From: Roseovarius litorisediminis
Lineage (GTDB): Bacteria; Pseudomonadota; Alphaproteobacteria; Rhodobacterales; Rhodobacteraceae
Assembly (NCBI RefSeq): GCF_900172295.1
Contig: NZ_FWFL01000004.1
Span: 333,940 to 397,939 of the forward strand
Direction of reading: 5' to 3'
Length of the DNA: 64,000 nucleotides
The translations under genes and the position numbers were made by a program. The notes below the pieces were generated by a model. That model did no database searches. It had not been told where the DNA came from and saw nothing but the letters and a program-made list of their open reading frames with translations. Below, in pieces: positions 18,719 to 28,517 of the stretch (position 1 is the stretch's first letter; the number at the start of each line of letters is the position of its first letter).

Positions 18719-19225
18719 TCAGCTGCTTGGAACAGCCGAGATCACCGTCACCGCACGGCGGTTCTTGACATAACAGGCTTCTTCGCTGCAAATTTCGATC
18801 GGACGTTCCTTGCCATAGCTTACCACTTTCATGCGGTTGCCGGCCACGCCCTGACTTTCCAGATATTCCTGAACCGAATTTGCCCGCCGCGCACCAAGCG
18901 CAAGGTTATACTCACGTGTACCCTGTTCGTCGGCATGGCCTTCGACGACGGCATTATATTCAGGATTCGACATCAGCCATTGCGCCTGACCCGCCAGCGT
19001 GGATTGCGCTGTGGGACTAAGGTTGGACTGGTCCACTTCGAACAGAACCCGGTCGCCCACGGTCTGCTGGAAATACAAAGGCGAAGCCGGATCCTGCGCT
19101 GATCCCGCCAAAGCGCCACCGCCGTTCAGGCCGTCAGCGCCGGTATTGGCAAAACGGTCCGGATTGGTACAGCCTGCCAGCGCCAGACCGGCGCATAAGA
19201 TAAGTGTCTTGCTCAGATAGGTCAT
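18719..19225 (-). CDS. pal: peptidoglycan-associated lipoprotein Pal
   Basis: A 168-residue outer-membrane lipoprotein. The signal ends Leu-Ala-Gly-Cys (Cys19), followed by a flexible linker and an OmpA-like peptidoglycan-binding domain (about 55-165). That domain carries the Asp-Glu-Gln-Gly-Thr-Arg-Glu-Tyr-Asn and Leu-Gly-x-Arg-Arg-Ala motifs that hold diaminopimelate. The ATG at 19225 is chosen by the signal peptide; a frame extending to 19333 overlaps tolB. Pal ties the outer membrane to peptidoglycan and binds TolB. Confidence 0.96.
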   Translation of the reverse strand: MTYLSKTLILCAGLALAGCTNPDRFANTGADGLNGGGALAGSAQDPASPLYFQQTVGDRVLFEVDQSNLSPTAQSTLAGQAQWLMSNPEYNAVVEGHADEQGTREYNLALGARRANSVQEYLESQGVAGNRMKVVSYGKERPIEICSEEACYVKNRRAVTVISAVPSS

Positions 19226-19311
19226 TTTATAGTGCCCCACTCGTTGTTTTTTCATGCCCTTGCCACTTTCTACCACAGCCCGCGCGCCAAGGAAACGCAC
19301 GAACCGGGGGG

Positions 19312-20634
19312 TTATTTCTGCAATGGCGACCATGACGGATCGCTTGCGCCTGTCTCGGTCGATATCTGTTTCAGGTTCCGACCGGTGATATCCACCGAAT
19401 ACAGATTGGCGCGCCCCTGCGCACCCTGTGTTTCACGGGTAAACATGATGACCCGCCCGTTGGGCGACCATGTCGGCCCCTCATCCAGAAAGGATGCCGT
19501 CAACAGCCGCTCTTCGCTGCCATCCAGCCGCATCACCCCGATGTGGAACCGGCCTTTGGACTGCTTGGTAAAGGCCACCAGATCGCCGCGTGGCGACCAG
19601 ACCGGTGTGCCATAGCGCCCCTGGCCGAAACTGATCCGCCGCGCCTCACCCCCGTCTGCGGGCATGATGTACAGCTGCGGCGTGCCTGACCGATCACTCT
19701 CGAACACGATCTGGCGGCCATCGGGGCTGTAACTTGGGGCGGTTTCAATCGACGGAGCATTGGTCAGCCGGGTGCTGACGCCGCTGCCTGTGTCCATCCG
19801 GTAAAGATCGGTATTGCCGCCCTGCGTCAGCGAATAAACCACCGTGCGCCCATCGGGGGCAAAACGCGGAGCAAAGCTCATCGTGCCTTCCGCGGTGTTC
19901 AGACTGCGGCGGTTCACACTGGCGACATCCAGAACGTAAATCTTTGGAAAACCGGTTTCATAGCTGGTGTAAAGCACCCGGTCGCCCGCGGGCGAGAACC
20001 GCGGCGCCAGGACTATGCTGGTACTGTCGGTCAGATAACTCACGTTCGCCCCGTCATAATCCATGATCGCCAGGCGTTTGGCGCGTTTATCCTTGGGACC
20101 GGTTTCGGCCACAAACACCACCCTGCTGTCGAAATATCCGCCCTCACCGGTGATCCGGCTGTAGACCTGATCGGCCACCTTATGGGCCATCCGGCGCCAC
20201 CCGTCCTGCGTGCCCACCAACTGCAACCCATTGCCCAGCTCCTGCCCGGCAAAAACGTCATAGATCCGGAACCGCACCACCAGCTTGCCTGTGTCATCGA
20301 CACTGACAGCCCCGGTGACAAGCGCCTGCGCGTTGATCGCTTTCCAGTCGGCAAACTGCACCGGGCTGGCGAAACTGGTGATCTGGCTGATGAACGCCGT
20401 GTCGGGGATTTCGCGAAACAGGCCCGTGCCCGTCAGATCCGATGCAATCACATCGGCGATCTGTTTGCCAAACTGTGCGCCTGCTGCATTATCGGCCACA
20501 AAATTCGGCACCGCATATGGCAAGGGTTCGATCACACCCTCGGTAATTTCAATCCGAAGCGGCCCGTCCTGTGCAAAGGCGGGCATGCCCGCAATAAACA
20601 AGGCCATCAGGAGGGTCAGAAACTGTTTCATCAT
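19312..20634 (-). CDS. tolB: TolB periplasmic beta-propeller protein
   Basis: A 440-residue periplasmic protein with a signal peptide ending Ala-Phe-Ala-Gln near residue 22. The N-terminal domain spans about 25-160. It is followed by a six-bladed propeller of WD40-like/PD40 repeats with recurring Pro-Asp-Gly and Ser-x-Asp-Arg-Ser-Gly segments. TolB competes with peptidoglycan for Pal and interacts with TolA. Its start overlaps the tolA stop as ATGA, so translation is coupled. Confidence 0.97.
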   Translation of the reverse strand: MMKQFLTLLMALFIAGMPAFAQDGPLRIEITEGVIEPLPYAVPNFVADNAAGAQFGKQIADVIASDLTGTGLFREIPDTAFISQITSFASPVQFADWKAINAQALVTGAVSVDDTGKLVVRFRIYDVFAGQELGNGLQLVGTQDGWRRMAHKVADQVYSRITGEGGYFDSRVVFVAETGPKDKRAKRLAIMDYDGANVSYLTDSTSIVLAPRFSPAGDRVLYTSYETGFPKIYVLDVASVNRRSLNTAEGTMSFAPRFAPDGRTVVYSLTQGGNTDLYRMDTGSGVSTRLTNAPSIETAPSYSPDGRQIVFESDRSGTPQLYIMPADGGEARRISFGQGRYGTPVWSPRGDLVAFTKQSKGRFHIGVMRLDGSEERLLTASFLDEGPTWSPNGRVIMFTRETQGAQGRANLYSVDITGRNLKQISTETGASDPSWSPLQK

Positions 20635-21734
20635 TTGATCCTCATATTCTCAGGATTGAAGGTCATTTCAATATCGCGCCAGTGGTCATATTTGTCCCTT
20701 GGCAGACCATAGCCGCTTTTTGCACAACGTATAATTGCGCGTTTTGCGGCTTCAAATGCCTGCTGCGCCGAATTACCGGTGCCGCCGCTTGAGCTTAGCA
20801 TTCGGATCGTCTCGGACTTGGGTTTCCCATTTTCGGTCATCGCAACACTTACCACAACCGTCGTATTCAAAGCCTCGGAACTCAAAGAACCCACGTTCCA
20901 GCACTGTTGCACTGCCACCCGCAGCGCATCTTTTTCACCATGGGTCAGCGGCGGGCCACCGGGTTTGCCGGTATTGCTCTCGCCCGCGCCGAGTGCTTCG
21001 GCAAGGGCATTGTTAACGGAACTGGAATCCGTGGTCGGCTTTGTGTCTGCCGGTTTCGCCGTTTGTTCCGGTTTCGGGGCCGCCGGCCGGGTGCGCGGGC
21101 GCACCGATTTTGACGGCGCCGCATTGGCCACCTTTTCCGCCTCGGTCACGATCTTGGTCGTGGCTTCCTCACGGGCGGTCTCGGGTTTGTCTTCCTTGAC
21201 CACCTCGTCGGGCTTGTCCGACGGTTCCGCCTTTGGCTGATCGACATCGTCAATCTTTACGTCCGGCTCGGGCTGCGCGACGGGTTCAGGCGCCACGCGC
21301 GGCGCCGGGCGCGGTTGTGGACGGGGCGAGATTTCGGGCACCAGAACAGCCACATCCTCGGATGGCGGCTCCAGCACGGGCGGCTCGTCACTCACCTCGG
21401 CTTCGACGGGTGGACTTATCTCGGTCACATCCGGCGCCTCTTCCAGTGGCGGGGTATCCGCCACATCAGGCTGTGCTACGTCGGGCGCGTCATCCGCCGT
21501 GGACGACAGATCAGGCGCCATATCCCCCGGCGCGGGGGGCTCGGGCGTTGCAACGTTGGAAACCGCGTCTGGCGCCTGCTGTGGCGCGATCAGGGCAGCA
21601 TATTCTTCGGTTGAAATCGCTGTCACTTCAGTCACCTGAAACGGTGCCGGCGCGCTTTGGAAAAAGCCACCCAGCAAGGCCCAGCAGATCAGGCCCGCAT
21701 GGCCCGCGCCCGATATGATCTGACCGGTGTTCAC
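20631..21734 (-). CDS. tolA: TolA, cell envelope integrity protein
   Basis: A 367-residue protein with one N-terminal membrane helix (about residues 6-26). A long Pro/Glu/Asp/Ala-rich periplasmic stretch follows (about 50-240), then a C-terminal TonB/TolA-like domain (about 270-360) with a Cys pair and Trp in the Gln-Gln-Cys-Trp-Asn segment. TolA couples TolQR proton-motive force to TolB-Pal. The start is GTG, 11 bases after tolR; no ATG gives a full helix. The middle domain is Pro/Glu-rich, unlike the Ala/Lys-rich enteric TolA helix, as is usual in alphaproteobacteria. Confidence 0.92.
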   Translation of the reverse strand: MNTGQIISGAGHAGLICWALLGGFFQSAPAPFQVTEVTAISTEEYAALIAPQQAPDAVSNVATPEPPAPGDMAPDLSSTADDAPDVAQPDVADTPPLEEAPDVTEISPPVEAEVSDEPPVLEPPSEDVAVLVPEISPRPQPRPAPRVAPEPVAQPEPDVKIDDVDQPKAEPSDKPDEVVKEDKPETAREEATTKIVTEAEKVANAAPSKSVRPRTRPAAPKPEQTAKPADTKPTTDSSSVNNALAEALGAGESNTGKPGGPPLTHGEKDALRVAVQQCWNVGSLSSEALNTTVVVSVAMTENGKPKSETIRMLSSSGGTGNSAQQAFEAAKRAIIRCAKSGYGLPRDKYDHWRDIEMTFNPENMRIK

Positions 21735-21745
21735 CCAATCCGCCT

Positions 21746-22219
21746 TTAGCCGTCCCGGCCGTCCAGAGACGGGCCGCCGGTGTCGGTCACCAGACCGATA
21801 TCATTGAATCCGCCCCGGTTAAGTGCGCCCATCACCTGCATGACATCCGCATAGGGCACCGCCCCATCGGCACGCAGGTAAACCCGCGTGCTATCGCGCT
21901 CCGCCGCAATGGCGCGCAGTTTCGCCACCAGTTCGTCCCGCAACACTTCGCTTTTCTGGATCATCACCACGCCTTGCGCCGTGAGCGTCACCGTCAGGGG
22001 CTCTTCCTGTTCACCCGGCAAGGAGTTGGCCGCCGTTTTCGGCAATTCCACCGGCACACCTACCGTCATCAGAGGGGCTGCCACCATGAAGATGATCAGC
22101 AATACCAGCATCACATCGACAAAGGGCGTGACGTTGATCTCGGACATCGGGCGGCTGCGCCCACGGCCCCGCCGTCTGCGCCCGCCTCCCCCGGTTTTCT
22201 GGACTACTCCGGCTCCCAT
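21746..22219 (-). CDS. tolR: TolR, ExbD-family proton channel subunit
   Basis: A 157-residue inner-membrane protein with an Arg/Gly-rich cytoplasmic start, a single helix (about 30-52) and a periplasmic ExbD domain. The helix carries the conserved Asp in Pro-Phe-Val-Asp-Val-Met (about residue 33), the proton-path residue shared by TolR and ExbD. It begins three bases after the tolQ stop and works in the TolQ5R2 motor. Confidence 0.96.
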   Translation of the reverse strand: MGAGVVQKTGGGGRRRRGRGRSRPMSEINVTPFVDVMLVLLIIFMVAAPLMTVGVPVELPKTAANSLPGEQEEPLTVTLTAQGVVMIQKSEVLRDELVAKLRAIAAERDSTRVYLRADGAVPYADVMQVMGALNRGGFNDIGLVTDTGGPSLDGRDG

Positions 22220-22222
22220 GGC

Positions 22223-22918
22223 CTAGCTGTCCAACTGACGGCTGAGGATGGTGGAAAACTCGTCGGCAAAGGCCTCGTATCCGGCCACGATCCGATCACT
22301 GTCAGCGCTCAGCTTGTTGTAGAAAATCACCGCCGGAATGGCTGCCAGCAGCCCCAGCGCCGTGGCCAGCAGGGCCTCGGCGATGCCGGGTGCAACCACT
22401 GCCAGACTGGTATTCTGCTGCTCGGCGATGTTGATAAAGGCATGCATGATACCCCAGACGGTGCCGAAAAGCCCCACAAAAGGCGCCGTGGAACCGACCG
22501 TTGCCAGCACCGATAAACCGCTTTGCAGCTCTTCTGCCTCTTTCGCAATCGCAACGTCCATACTGCGGTCGATCCGCGCGGCGGCGCCTGCGATCATACC
22601 CCCGTCGTTGCGGTGACTGCGCCGCCATTCGGTCATGCCCGCGGCAAAAATGTGCTCGGACTGTCCGTCCGGGTCGGGCCCGATCTCGTCAAACAACCCG
22701 TCCAGCGGCTCGCCTGACCAGAACCTCTGATCGAAAACCTCACCCTCTTTTCGGGCTTTGCGATAGCTTATGATTTTCTGGATGATAATCGACCATGACC
22801 AGAACGAGGCCACGGTCAGCATCAGCATCACCAGTTTCACGATAAATGTCGCGCGTGCAAATAGCGCCCACATGGAGAAATCAATCTCCTGTGCCAGTGC
22901 CAGGGTTTCTGCTTCCAT
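22223..22918 (-). CDS. tolQ: TolQ, MotA/ExbB-family motor subunit
   Basis: A 231-residue inner-membrane protein with three helices: about 20-42, 140-165 and 175-200. The Thr-Val-Gly-Ser-Thr-Ala-Pro-Phe-Val-Gly-Leu-Phe-Gly-Thr-Val-Trp-Gly segment is the family signature. Together with TolR it uses the proton gradient to move TolA. It heads the tolQRAB group, 114 bases after ybgC; the gap may hold a secondary promoter. Confidence 0.96.
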   Translation of the reverse strand: MEAETLALAQEIDFSMWALFARATFIVKLVMLMLTVASFWSWSIIIQKIISYRKARKEGEVFDQRFWSGEPLDGLFDEIGPDPDGQSEHIFAAGMTEWRRSHRNDGGMIAGAAARIDRSMDVAIAKEAEELQSGLSVLATVGSTAPFVGLFGTVWGIMHAFINIAEQQNTSLAVVAPGIAEALLATALGLLAAIPAVIFYNKLSADSDRIVAGYEAFADEFSTILSRQLDS

Positions 22919-23032
22919 CTGCCTGCTCTTTTGTGTGTGGCCCAGTTTGTCTGGACTTATTGCGCGTCAAACTACCCCATATCCAAGGGGAAAGCCAACA
23001 CATCCGCGTTATCGGCTGCTAAATTCGCATGG

Positions 23033-23422
23033 CTAGTGCAGGATCAGGCGGATATTCGCCGGCAAACGGGCAGGCTGACCGGTTTCAGCAATGCAGACAA
23101 TCGTTACGGTCGCCGCAAAAAGCAGGTCTTCACCGCGCAGGACCTGTTGTTCCATCACAAGCCGCGCCCCGGTGACCGCCAGTGTTCTGGTGCGCACCTC
23201 CAGCATGTCGTCAAACCTGGCCGGGGCCAGATAATCGGCCTCAACCCGCCGCACCGCAAAAACAACGCCCTCGGCGTCGCGCATCCGGTTCTGGTCAATT
23301 CCCATTTCGCGCACCCAGTCGCTGCGGGCCCGTTCAATATACTTCAGATAGTTGGCATAATAGACGATCCCGCCCATGTCGGTATCTTCGTAGTAAACGC
23401 GGATCGGAAAACAGTGTGTCAT
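23033..23422 (-). CDS. ybgC: tol-pal-associated acyl-CoA thioesterase YbgC
   Basis: A 129-residue hotdog thioesterase. The catalytic segment Tyr-Glu-Asp-Thr-Asp-Met-Gly-Gly-Ile-Val-Tyr-Tyr-Ala-Asn-Tyr near residues 10-24 is the 4HBT/YbgC signature, with Asp as catalytic residue. The ATG at 23422 gives family length; an upstream extension to 23458 has no likeness. YbgC is the usual first gene of tol-pal operons and is linked to acyl-carrier-protein or phospholipid metabolism. Confidence 0.93.
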   Translation of the reverse strand: MTHCFPIRVYYEDTDMGGIVYYANYLKYIERARSDWVREMGIDQNRMRDAEGVVFAVRRVEADYLAPARFDDMLEVRTRTLAVTGARLVMEQQVLRGEDLLFAATVTIVCIAETGQPARLPANIRLILH

Positions 23423-23487
23423 GGCGCTGACACTAGGCAAGGCCGCGGTGCCTCGCAAGCCACCCTGTCAACGACCATTCGCCGCGC

Positions 23488-24411
23488 TCAGAACCGATGG
23501 GGGGTCGTGAGCGAATAAATCTCGGTCGGGTGCAGCGCCAGATCCAGCCCCAGCTTGAGGCAGACAGCGAGAACCAGCAAGGCCAGCAGAATGCGCAGTT
23601 GTTCGGCTTTCAGCAGCAGCCCGATGCGGGCGCCGATCTGGGCGCCGATCACGCCGCCGACAATAAGCAGCATGGCCAGCACCGTATCGACTGTGTGGCT
23701 GTTATAGGCATGCATCATCGTGGTGTATGCCGAGACAAAGATAATCTGGAACAGCGAGGTTCCGACAACGACTTTGGTCGGCATGCCAAGGATATAAATC
23801 ATCGCAGGCACCACAACAAACCCGCCACCCACACCCATGATGGCCGACAGCACGCCGACAAAAAAGCCGACAATAAGCGGCGGAAAGACCGAGATATAAA
23901 GCCCCGATGAGCGGAAGCGCATTCGCAGCGGCATGGCGTGAATCCAGTCAAGACCGCCCCGCTTGCGTCTGGGTTTGGGGCCCTGCACCTTTGCCTTGCG
24001 TATCGCGTTCAGGCTTTCGATAAACATCATCCCGCCGATCAGCCCAAGAACGACCACGTAGAAGATGTTTACCAGAAGATCGACCTGACCGAGTTTGCTT
24101 AGTAAATTGAAGATGTAGATGCCCACGGTCGAACCGGTGAGCCCCCCTACCATAAGCGCAATCCCCATCGGAAAATCGACGGTACGACGGCGGATATGGG
24201 TAAGAATGCCCGAAAAGGACGATGCGACGATCTGGTTGGCCGATGTGGCCACCGCTACGGCAGGCGGGATGCCGATGAAGAACAAAAGCGGTGTGATCAG
24301 AAAACCGCCCCCAACCCCGAACATGCCAGAGAGCAGGCCGACAACAAGCCCGATGGAAAGTAGAAGAGGGCCGTTCACCGACACCTCGGCGATGGGCAAA
24401 TAAATTTCCAT
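23488..24411 (-). CDS. TauE/SafE (DUF81) family sulfite/organosulfur exporter-like permease
   Basis: A 307-residue protein with about eight hydrophobic helices in two repeats, each opening with a Gly-rich Gly-Val-Gly-Gly-Gly-Phe motif (near residues 34-39 and 190-196). A basic cytoplasmic loop lies between them (about 140-170). Family members export sulfite, sulfoacetate or related anions; specificity is not readable. The ATG at 24411 gives the usual roseobacter N-terminus. It is transcribed away from ybgC by 65 bases and may still join the tol transcript upstream. Confidence 0.88.
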   Translation of the reverse strand: MEIYLPIAEVSVNGPLLLSIGLVVGLLSGMFGVGGGFLITPLLFFIGIPPAVAVATSANQIVASSFSGILTHIRRRTVDFPMGIALMVGGLTGSTVGIYIFNLLSKLGQVDLLVNIFYVVVLGLIGGMMFIESLNAIRKAKVQGPKPRRKRGGLDWIHAMPLRMRFRSSGLYISVFPPLIVGFFVGVLSAIMGVGGGFVVVPAMIYILGMPTKVVVGTSLFQIIFVSAYTTMMHAYNSHTVDTVLAMLLIVGGVIGAQIGARIGLLLKAEQLRILLALLVLAVCLKLGLDLALHPTEIYSLTTPHRF

Positions 24412-24653
24412 AAGCGCCGGGAATACCTGGTTGCACTGGTCTCGCACCTACGCCTGGGCCCTGGCGAACGCAAGAAAACAATCCGCGACAACCCGCCGCG
24501 GCCCGACGAACGGCGACTTCAGGACCGCCGCGCAGCAGGCCATTTCACCCATTTCCGATGATGGCGTCGGCTTCAGGCGTTGACCGGATTTCCGGGGCAG
24601 TTACGGGTTTTGCGTGACATGACGGCTATACTTCCGCCAGCCCTCTAAGGTAA

Positions 24654-25202
24654 CTACTCTTGCCCCAGCGGATAATCGACCAGCACCTCATAAGATGCGC
24701 CCTCGGGCGCCAGATGCGATTGGTACAACCCAAATTTCGATACCGGAACAGGCCCCAGCGACAGGCCAGCGTGCATCGCAAGAAACCGGCCCAGCCGCGG
24801 GCCGATGTCTTGTTGCCGGTCTTTTGAAATCCTTGCCAATGTCACATGCGGGCGAAATCGCGTGTGTTTCAGCTGAACGCCAGCACCCTGAACCGCCGTC
24901 CTTATCTTACGGCGCAACCCGCTCAGGGCCTCCGATGGTTCTATCCCGGCAAAGACCAGACGCGGGCTGTTGCCGCCAAACACATCCACCCCCCGGATCG
25001 TCATCTCAAAAGGCGCGACAGAAATTTCACCCAGCGCCTCGTGCACAGCCTCAATCATTGTCAGCGGCTGGTCATCCAGAAATGCCAGCGTGACATGCAT
25101 GCTATCAGGGTCCACCAACCGGCCCACCCGCAGCTCTGACTGAACTGCCATCAGCACGTCTTTCACCTCGTCCGGCAAACCTATCGCAACGAACACCCGC
25201 AT
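24654..25202 (-). CDS. thpR: RNA 2',3'-cyclic phosphodiesterase ThpR
   Basis: A 182-residue member of the 2H phosphoesterase superfamily, which opens 2',3'-cyclic phosphate RNA ends to 2'-phosphate. The two catalytic His-x-Thr-x motifs are plain: His-Val-Thr-Leu-Ala-Phe near residue 38 and His-Val-Thr-Leu-Ala-Arg near 120. Family length is normal. It starts six bases after the stop of the unknown upstream gene, so the two are probably co-transcribed. Confidence 0.92.
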   Translation of the reverse strand: MRVFVAIGLPDEVKDVLMAVQSELRVGRLVDPDSMHVTLAFLDDQPLTMIEAVHEALGEISVAPFEMTIRGVDVFGGNSPRLVFAGIEPSEALSGLRRKIRTAVQGAGVQLKHTRFRPHVTLARISKDRQQDIGPRLGRFLAMHAGLSLGPVPVSKFGLYQSHLAPEGASYEVLVDYPLGQE

Positions 25203-25208
25203 CAGTGG

Positions 25209-25856
25209 TCACTGCACCTGAGCTGCGTTTATCCGGGCGAAAAGCCGCAGCGCCAACGACGGGTCATCGGCGTGAGGCGGCAAAACCGGATCATAGGCCG
25301 CCCGCACCAGCCCCGCGATGTCCGGGCGCAGGATGACGGCCTGATTGTCCGGCATTACCGCGAGGGGGGATTTCGCGCTGAAAGCCGTATCCGACCACAG
25401 CAAAATCGTCTGCACGATCTGGCTCAGCGCCAGTGTCTCGGCCGGTACCTCGCTGAGCTGGTCATCCATACGCAGGAACACAAAACTGGCCTTTATGGCG
25501 CCTGTCTCGTCAAAGCGGAAAATCCTGTACTGGTTGGCGTCTGCCGATTTCAGTCTGTCCACCAACGGATGCAGATCGGGGATCAGCCTGTCCAGATCGG
25601 GAACTTCGATCAGTTCATCCCACTGCCGGAAGAAAAAGATCATCAGATTGGCGCCCAGTTCCGGGTCAGTCTCGGCGACCTCGTGGTTGGCCAGGGTTGC
25701 CACAGCCTCGACCGCGCCTTTGATCACTTCCAGTGTCTTGTCATCGACGCCAAAGACAATCGGCACAATCGGTCGCCCCCAGCGGGCAAATACGAAACTG
25801 CCGTCGGCGCGGGTGAACAGCGCCTCTATCTCGGAGGGATTGATCGTGTCAGTCAT
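25209..25856 (-). CDS. conserved protein of unknown function
   Basis: A 215-residue soluble, acidic protein with no signal peptide or membrane helix. It has a mixed alpha/beta pattern and a run of aromatic residues (Met-Ile-Phe-Phe-Phe-Arg-Gln-Trp) near residue 75. I do not recognise a characterised family. It lies 158 bases downstream of ruvB and six bases upstream of thpR in the same direction. The start ATG has weak ribosome-binding sequence, but codon use is normal and the frame is fully open. Confidence 0.75.
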   Translation of the reverse strand: MTDTINPSEIEALFTRADGSFVFARWGRPIVPIVFGVDDKTLEVIKGAVEAVATLANHEVAETDPELGANLMIFFFRQWDELIEVPDLDRLIPDLHPLVDRLKSADANQYRIFRFDETGAIKASFVFLRMDDQLSEVPAETLALSQIVQTILLWSDTAFSAKSPLAVMPDNQAVILRPDIAGLVRAAYDPVLPPHADDPSLALRLFARINAAQVQ

Positions 25857-25930
25857 GGTCGGCCCTTTTGCAGTGACGCGCCCGGTTTAACAAACCCGTT
25901 GGCATGGTCAAATGGGGGCATCCGGCCGGA

Positions 25931-26011
25931 TTTCGTACGAAACGTACGCGGTGGCCGCCAGATGGTGCGTCCCGCGTACGAAATCCACGTACAAAACGTA
26001 CGGATCGTACG
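25931..26011. repeat. CGTACG-rich repeat downstream of ruvB
   Basis: Five copies of the palindrome CGTACG (25934, 25943, 25975, 25997, 26006) plus one CGTACA (25988) lie in 78 bases, beginning three bases past the ruvB stop. Read leftward, part of it matches a second repeat at 37643-37671 with a common GTACGTTTTGTACGT core. It does not form a standard terminator. Confidence 0.85.
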
Positions 26012-26014
26012 GTC

Positions 26015-27040
26015 TTACTCGAACAAATCCTCCTGGCCTTTTGCCTTGGGCGCAGCCATGCCAAGATGTTTCCACCCCCCCTGCGCCAACATCCGCCCAC
26101 GCGGGGTGCGCTGGATAAGCCCTTGTTGTAAAAGGAAAGGTTCAACCACCTCTTCCAACGCATCGCGCGGCTCGCTCAAGGCCGCGCCGATGGTCTCGAT
26201 TCCCACGGGGCCACCCTGATAAGCCTCTGCAATCAAACGTAAATATCGCCTGTCCGCACCATCCAGCCCCAGATGGTCCACCCCCAGACGGGTCAGCGCA
26301 TTGTCGGCCAACTCCTTGGAAATGCTGCCATTTCCATCCACGATCGCAAAATCCACCACTCGCCGCAGCAACCGCCCGGCAATCCGCGGCGTTCCCCGTG
26401 ACCGCCGCGCGATCTCCCGCGCGCCATCCCGGTCAGTGGGGATATTCATTAACCTTGCATTGCGCGCCACGATCTCGTGCAGTTCGTCCACCGTATAGAA
26501 TTGCAACCGGGTCGGGATGCCGAACCTGTCGCGCAGGGGGGTGGTCAGCAAGCCCAACCGCGTGGTGGCCCCAACCAGCGTAAAGGGTTGTAATTCAATG
26601 CGAACTGTCCGTGCGGCAGGGCCTTCGCCAATCACCAGGTCCAGCTCGAAATCTTCTAAAGCAGGATACAAAACCTCTTCCACAGCAGGGTTCAGACGAT
26701 GAATTTCATCAATGAACAAAACGTCATTACGCTCCAGATTGGTTAATATCGCGGCCAGATCGCCCGCCTTGGCCAGCACCGGCCCCGACGTCATGCGAAA
26801 GCCAACGCCCAGTTCCTTCGACATGATCTGCGCCAGTGTGGTCTTACCCAACCCCGGGGGGCCGTGAAACAAGGTATGATCCATCGCCTCACCCCGTTGC
26901 CGCGCGGACTGGATAAACACCTTGAGGTTCGCACGCGCCTCTGCCTGACCAATAAATTCGTCAAGCGCCTGCGGTCGCAGACTTCGGTCGGTATCCTCGG
27001 GTAGCAACTCGGGGCGCAATGTGGGATCAGGCTCGGACAT
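26015..27040 (-). CDS. ruvB: Holliday junction branch migration ATPase RuvB
   Basis: A 341-residue AAA motor. Walker A Gly-Pro-Pro-Gly-Leu-Gly-Lys-Thr is at 60-67, Walker B with Asp-Glu-Ile-His at 111-114, and a winged-helix C-terminal domain from about 255. RuvB hexamers pull DNA through RuvA-bound junctions. It starts three bases after the ruvA stop in a ruvC-ruvA-ruvB operon. The repeat-rich stretch begins right after its stop codon. Confidence 0.97.
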   Translation of the reverse strand: MSEPDPTLRPELLPEDTDRSLRPQALDEFIGQAEARANLKVFIQSARQRGEAMDHTLFHGPPGLGKTTLAQIMSKELGVGFRMTSGPVLAKAGDLAAILTNLERNDVLFIDEIHRLNPAVEEVLYPALEDFELDLVIGEGPAARTVRIELQPFTLVGATTRLGLLTTPLRDRFGIPTRLQFYTVDELHEIVARNARLMNIPTDRDGAREIARRSRGTPRIAGRLLRRVVDFAIVDGNGSISKELADNALTRLGVDHLGLDGADRRYLRLIAEAYQGGPVGIETIGAALSEPRDALEEVVEPFLLQQGLIQRTPRGRMLAQGGWKHLGMAAPKAKGQEDLFE

Positions 27041-27043
27041 GGA

Positions 27044-27697
27044 TTACCCCTTTGGCGCCAACAGCTTAAGCGACAAACGGATCAGCTCTGGTGTAGACAC
27101 ATCAGGCGTTTCTCCAGCGGCCTGCGCCACGGCGCCGGCGGCCTCGCCGGGCGCATAACCAAGGTTTGTCAAAGCCGACAAAGCCTCGGCCTGTGCATTC
27201 GATCCTGCGGGGGCAACCGGCATAGGCGTCATGGGTTCAATTACATCCTCACCGCTGTCCTTCACCGGCGCCGGTGCAGCCCCCATCGCCATGACCTGAG
27301 GTGCTTTGTCTTTCAGTTCATTCACCACACGCTGTGCGGTTTTCGGGCCGATGCCTCTGGCCGCTTTCACAGCATTCCAGTCGCCCAAGGCAATCGCACG
27401 TCCTACCCCATCAGGGCCCAAAGCCCCCAGTATGGCCAAAGACGCCTTGGCACCCACCCCTTGAATGCTCATCAGCAACCGATGCCATTCTTTTTCCAAA
27501 AGCGTTGTAAAACCAAAGAGTTGAAGATTGTCTTCGCGTACAAGCAGGTCCGTATATAGCGCTGTATGCTCCCCCGTGCCGGGCAGGGCCTGCAATGTGC
27601 GATCGGAACAATAGACCAGATAACCCACCCCGCGCACATCAATCAGCACATGGTCTGGTGCGCGATAATCAATCCGTCCTGCGATCCGTCCAATCAT
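27044..27697 (-). CDS. ruvA: Holliday junction branch migration protein RuvA
   Basis: A 217-residue junction-binding protein with an N-terminal OB-fold (1-62). Helix-hairpin-helix motifs follow around residues 75-130 (Val-Gly-Ala-Lys and Gly-Ile-Gly-Pro-Lys-Thr-Ala). A long linker leads to a C-terminal domain (about 165-215) that contacts RuvB. The ATG at 27697 overlaps the ruvC stop as ATGA; a longer frame extends into ruvC and is discarded. Confidence 0.96.
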   Translation of the reverse strand: MIGRIAGRIDYRAPDHVLIDVRGVGYLVYCSDRTLQALPGTGEHTALYTDLLVREDNLQLFGFTTLLEKEWHRLLMSIQGVGAKASLAILGALGPDGVGRAIALGDWNAVKAARGIGPKTAQRVVNELKDKAPQVMAMGAAPAPVKDSGEDVIEPMTPMPVAPAGSNAQAEALSALTNLGYAPGEAAGAVAQAAGETPDVSTPELIRLSLKLLAPKG

Positions 27698-28200
27698 GCA
27701 CTGGCCCTCCGCACGGCCCTTGCCAGCATCCCGGCTGACCGCGCGTGATGTGCATGACAAATTGCAATCGCCAAGGCGTCTGCAGCGTCTGGTCCCGCCA
27801 AGTCAACACCTGGCAACTGAACCCGCACCATATGCGCGATCTGAGACTTGTCGGCATGGCCGACACCCACAACAGTTTTCTTGATCGTATTGGGGGCATA
27901 TTCGCCAACAGACAGTCCAAACTGGGCGGGCACCAGCAAGGCGATACCGCGCGCCTGTCCCAGCTTCAGCGTGCCGGCCCCGTCTTTGTTGACAAATGTC
28001 TGCTCCACAGCCGCAGTTTCAGGTAGGAATTTGGAGAAAACCTCGGTAAGTTGTTGATGCAGCGATAGCAATCTCTCTGGCAGATCCTGACCAACCGAGC
28101 GACAGACACCGTTTGCAACATGGCAGATCCGGCTGCCTTCCACATCTATCACACCCCAGCCAAGGTTTCTTAATCCGGGGTCGACGCCCAATACCCGCAT
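27694..28200 (-). CDS. ruvC: Holliday junction endonuclease RuvC
   Basis: A 168-residue resolvase with an RNase H-like fold. The four catalytic acidic residues are in place: Asp7, Glu66, Asp138 and Asp141. The ATG at 28200 gives the standard Met-Arg-Val-Leu-Gly-Val-Asp-Pro-Gly start; a 47-residue extension in the open frame has no family likeness. First gene of the ruvCAB operon; its promoter lies in the 317-base gap shared with the divergent DUF1127 gene. Confidence 0.96.
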   Translation of the reverse strand: MRVLGVDPGLRNLGWGVIDVEGSRICHVANGVCRSVGQDLPERLLSLHQQLTEVFSKFLPETAAVEQTFVNKDGAGTLKLGQARGIALLVPAQFGLSVGEYAPNTIKKTVVGVGHADKSQIAHMVRVQLPGVDLAGPDAADALAIAICHAHHARSAGMLARAVRRASA

Positions 28201-28517
28201 GATCTGTGCCCTGCTCTGCTGCTTTTCCCAACCCCTAGCACGAAAGGGGAACAAAGACCAAGAAGAATGCAATGCCAACGCCTTGCGACACCGATACGGC
28301 CAAAATTGGCCCGCCGAAGAGAAACGGGCGGAATTTGACAAAACATCCCGGACTTTCGCTGCTATAAATTAAGTAAATCAAGTTTTTACCAAAAAGATTC
28401 AGCCTTGCAGAAAACGCATAGGGCATATGCGGAAACATGTGTTGTAAGAGCGATTTTGCCCTACTACCTGCAGCCCAGAACAGACACATACGTCCGCCCC
28501 CTTTAAGGAATGAAACA
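28201..28517. promoter_or_regulatory. divergent promoter region, ruvC and DUF1127 gene
   Basis: A 317-base gap with an AT-rich centre around 28360-28400 (for example CTATAAATTAAGTAAAT). It should contain the leftward ruvCAB promoter and the rightward promoter of the DUF1127 gene. I did not see an unambiguous SOS box, and no further gene was recognised. Confidence 0.4.
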
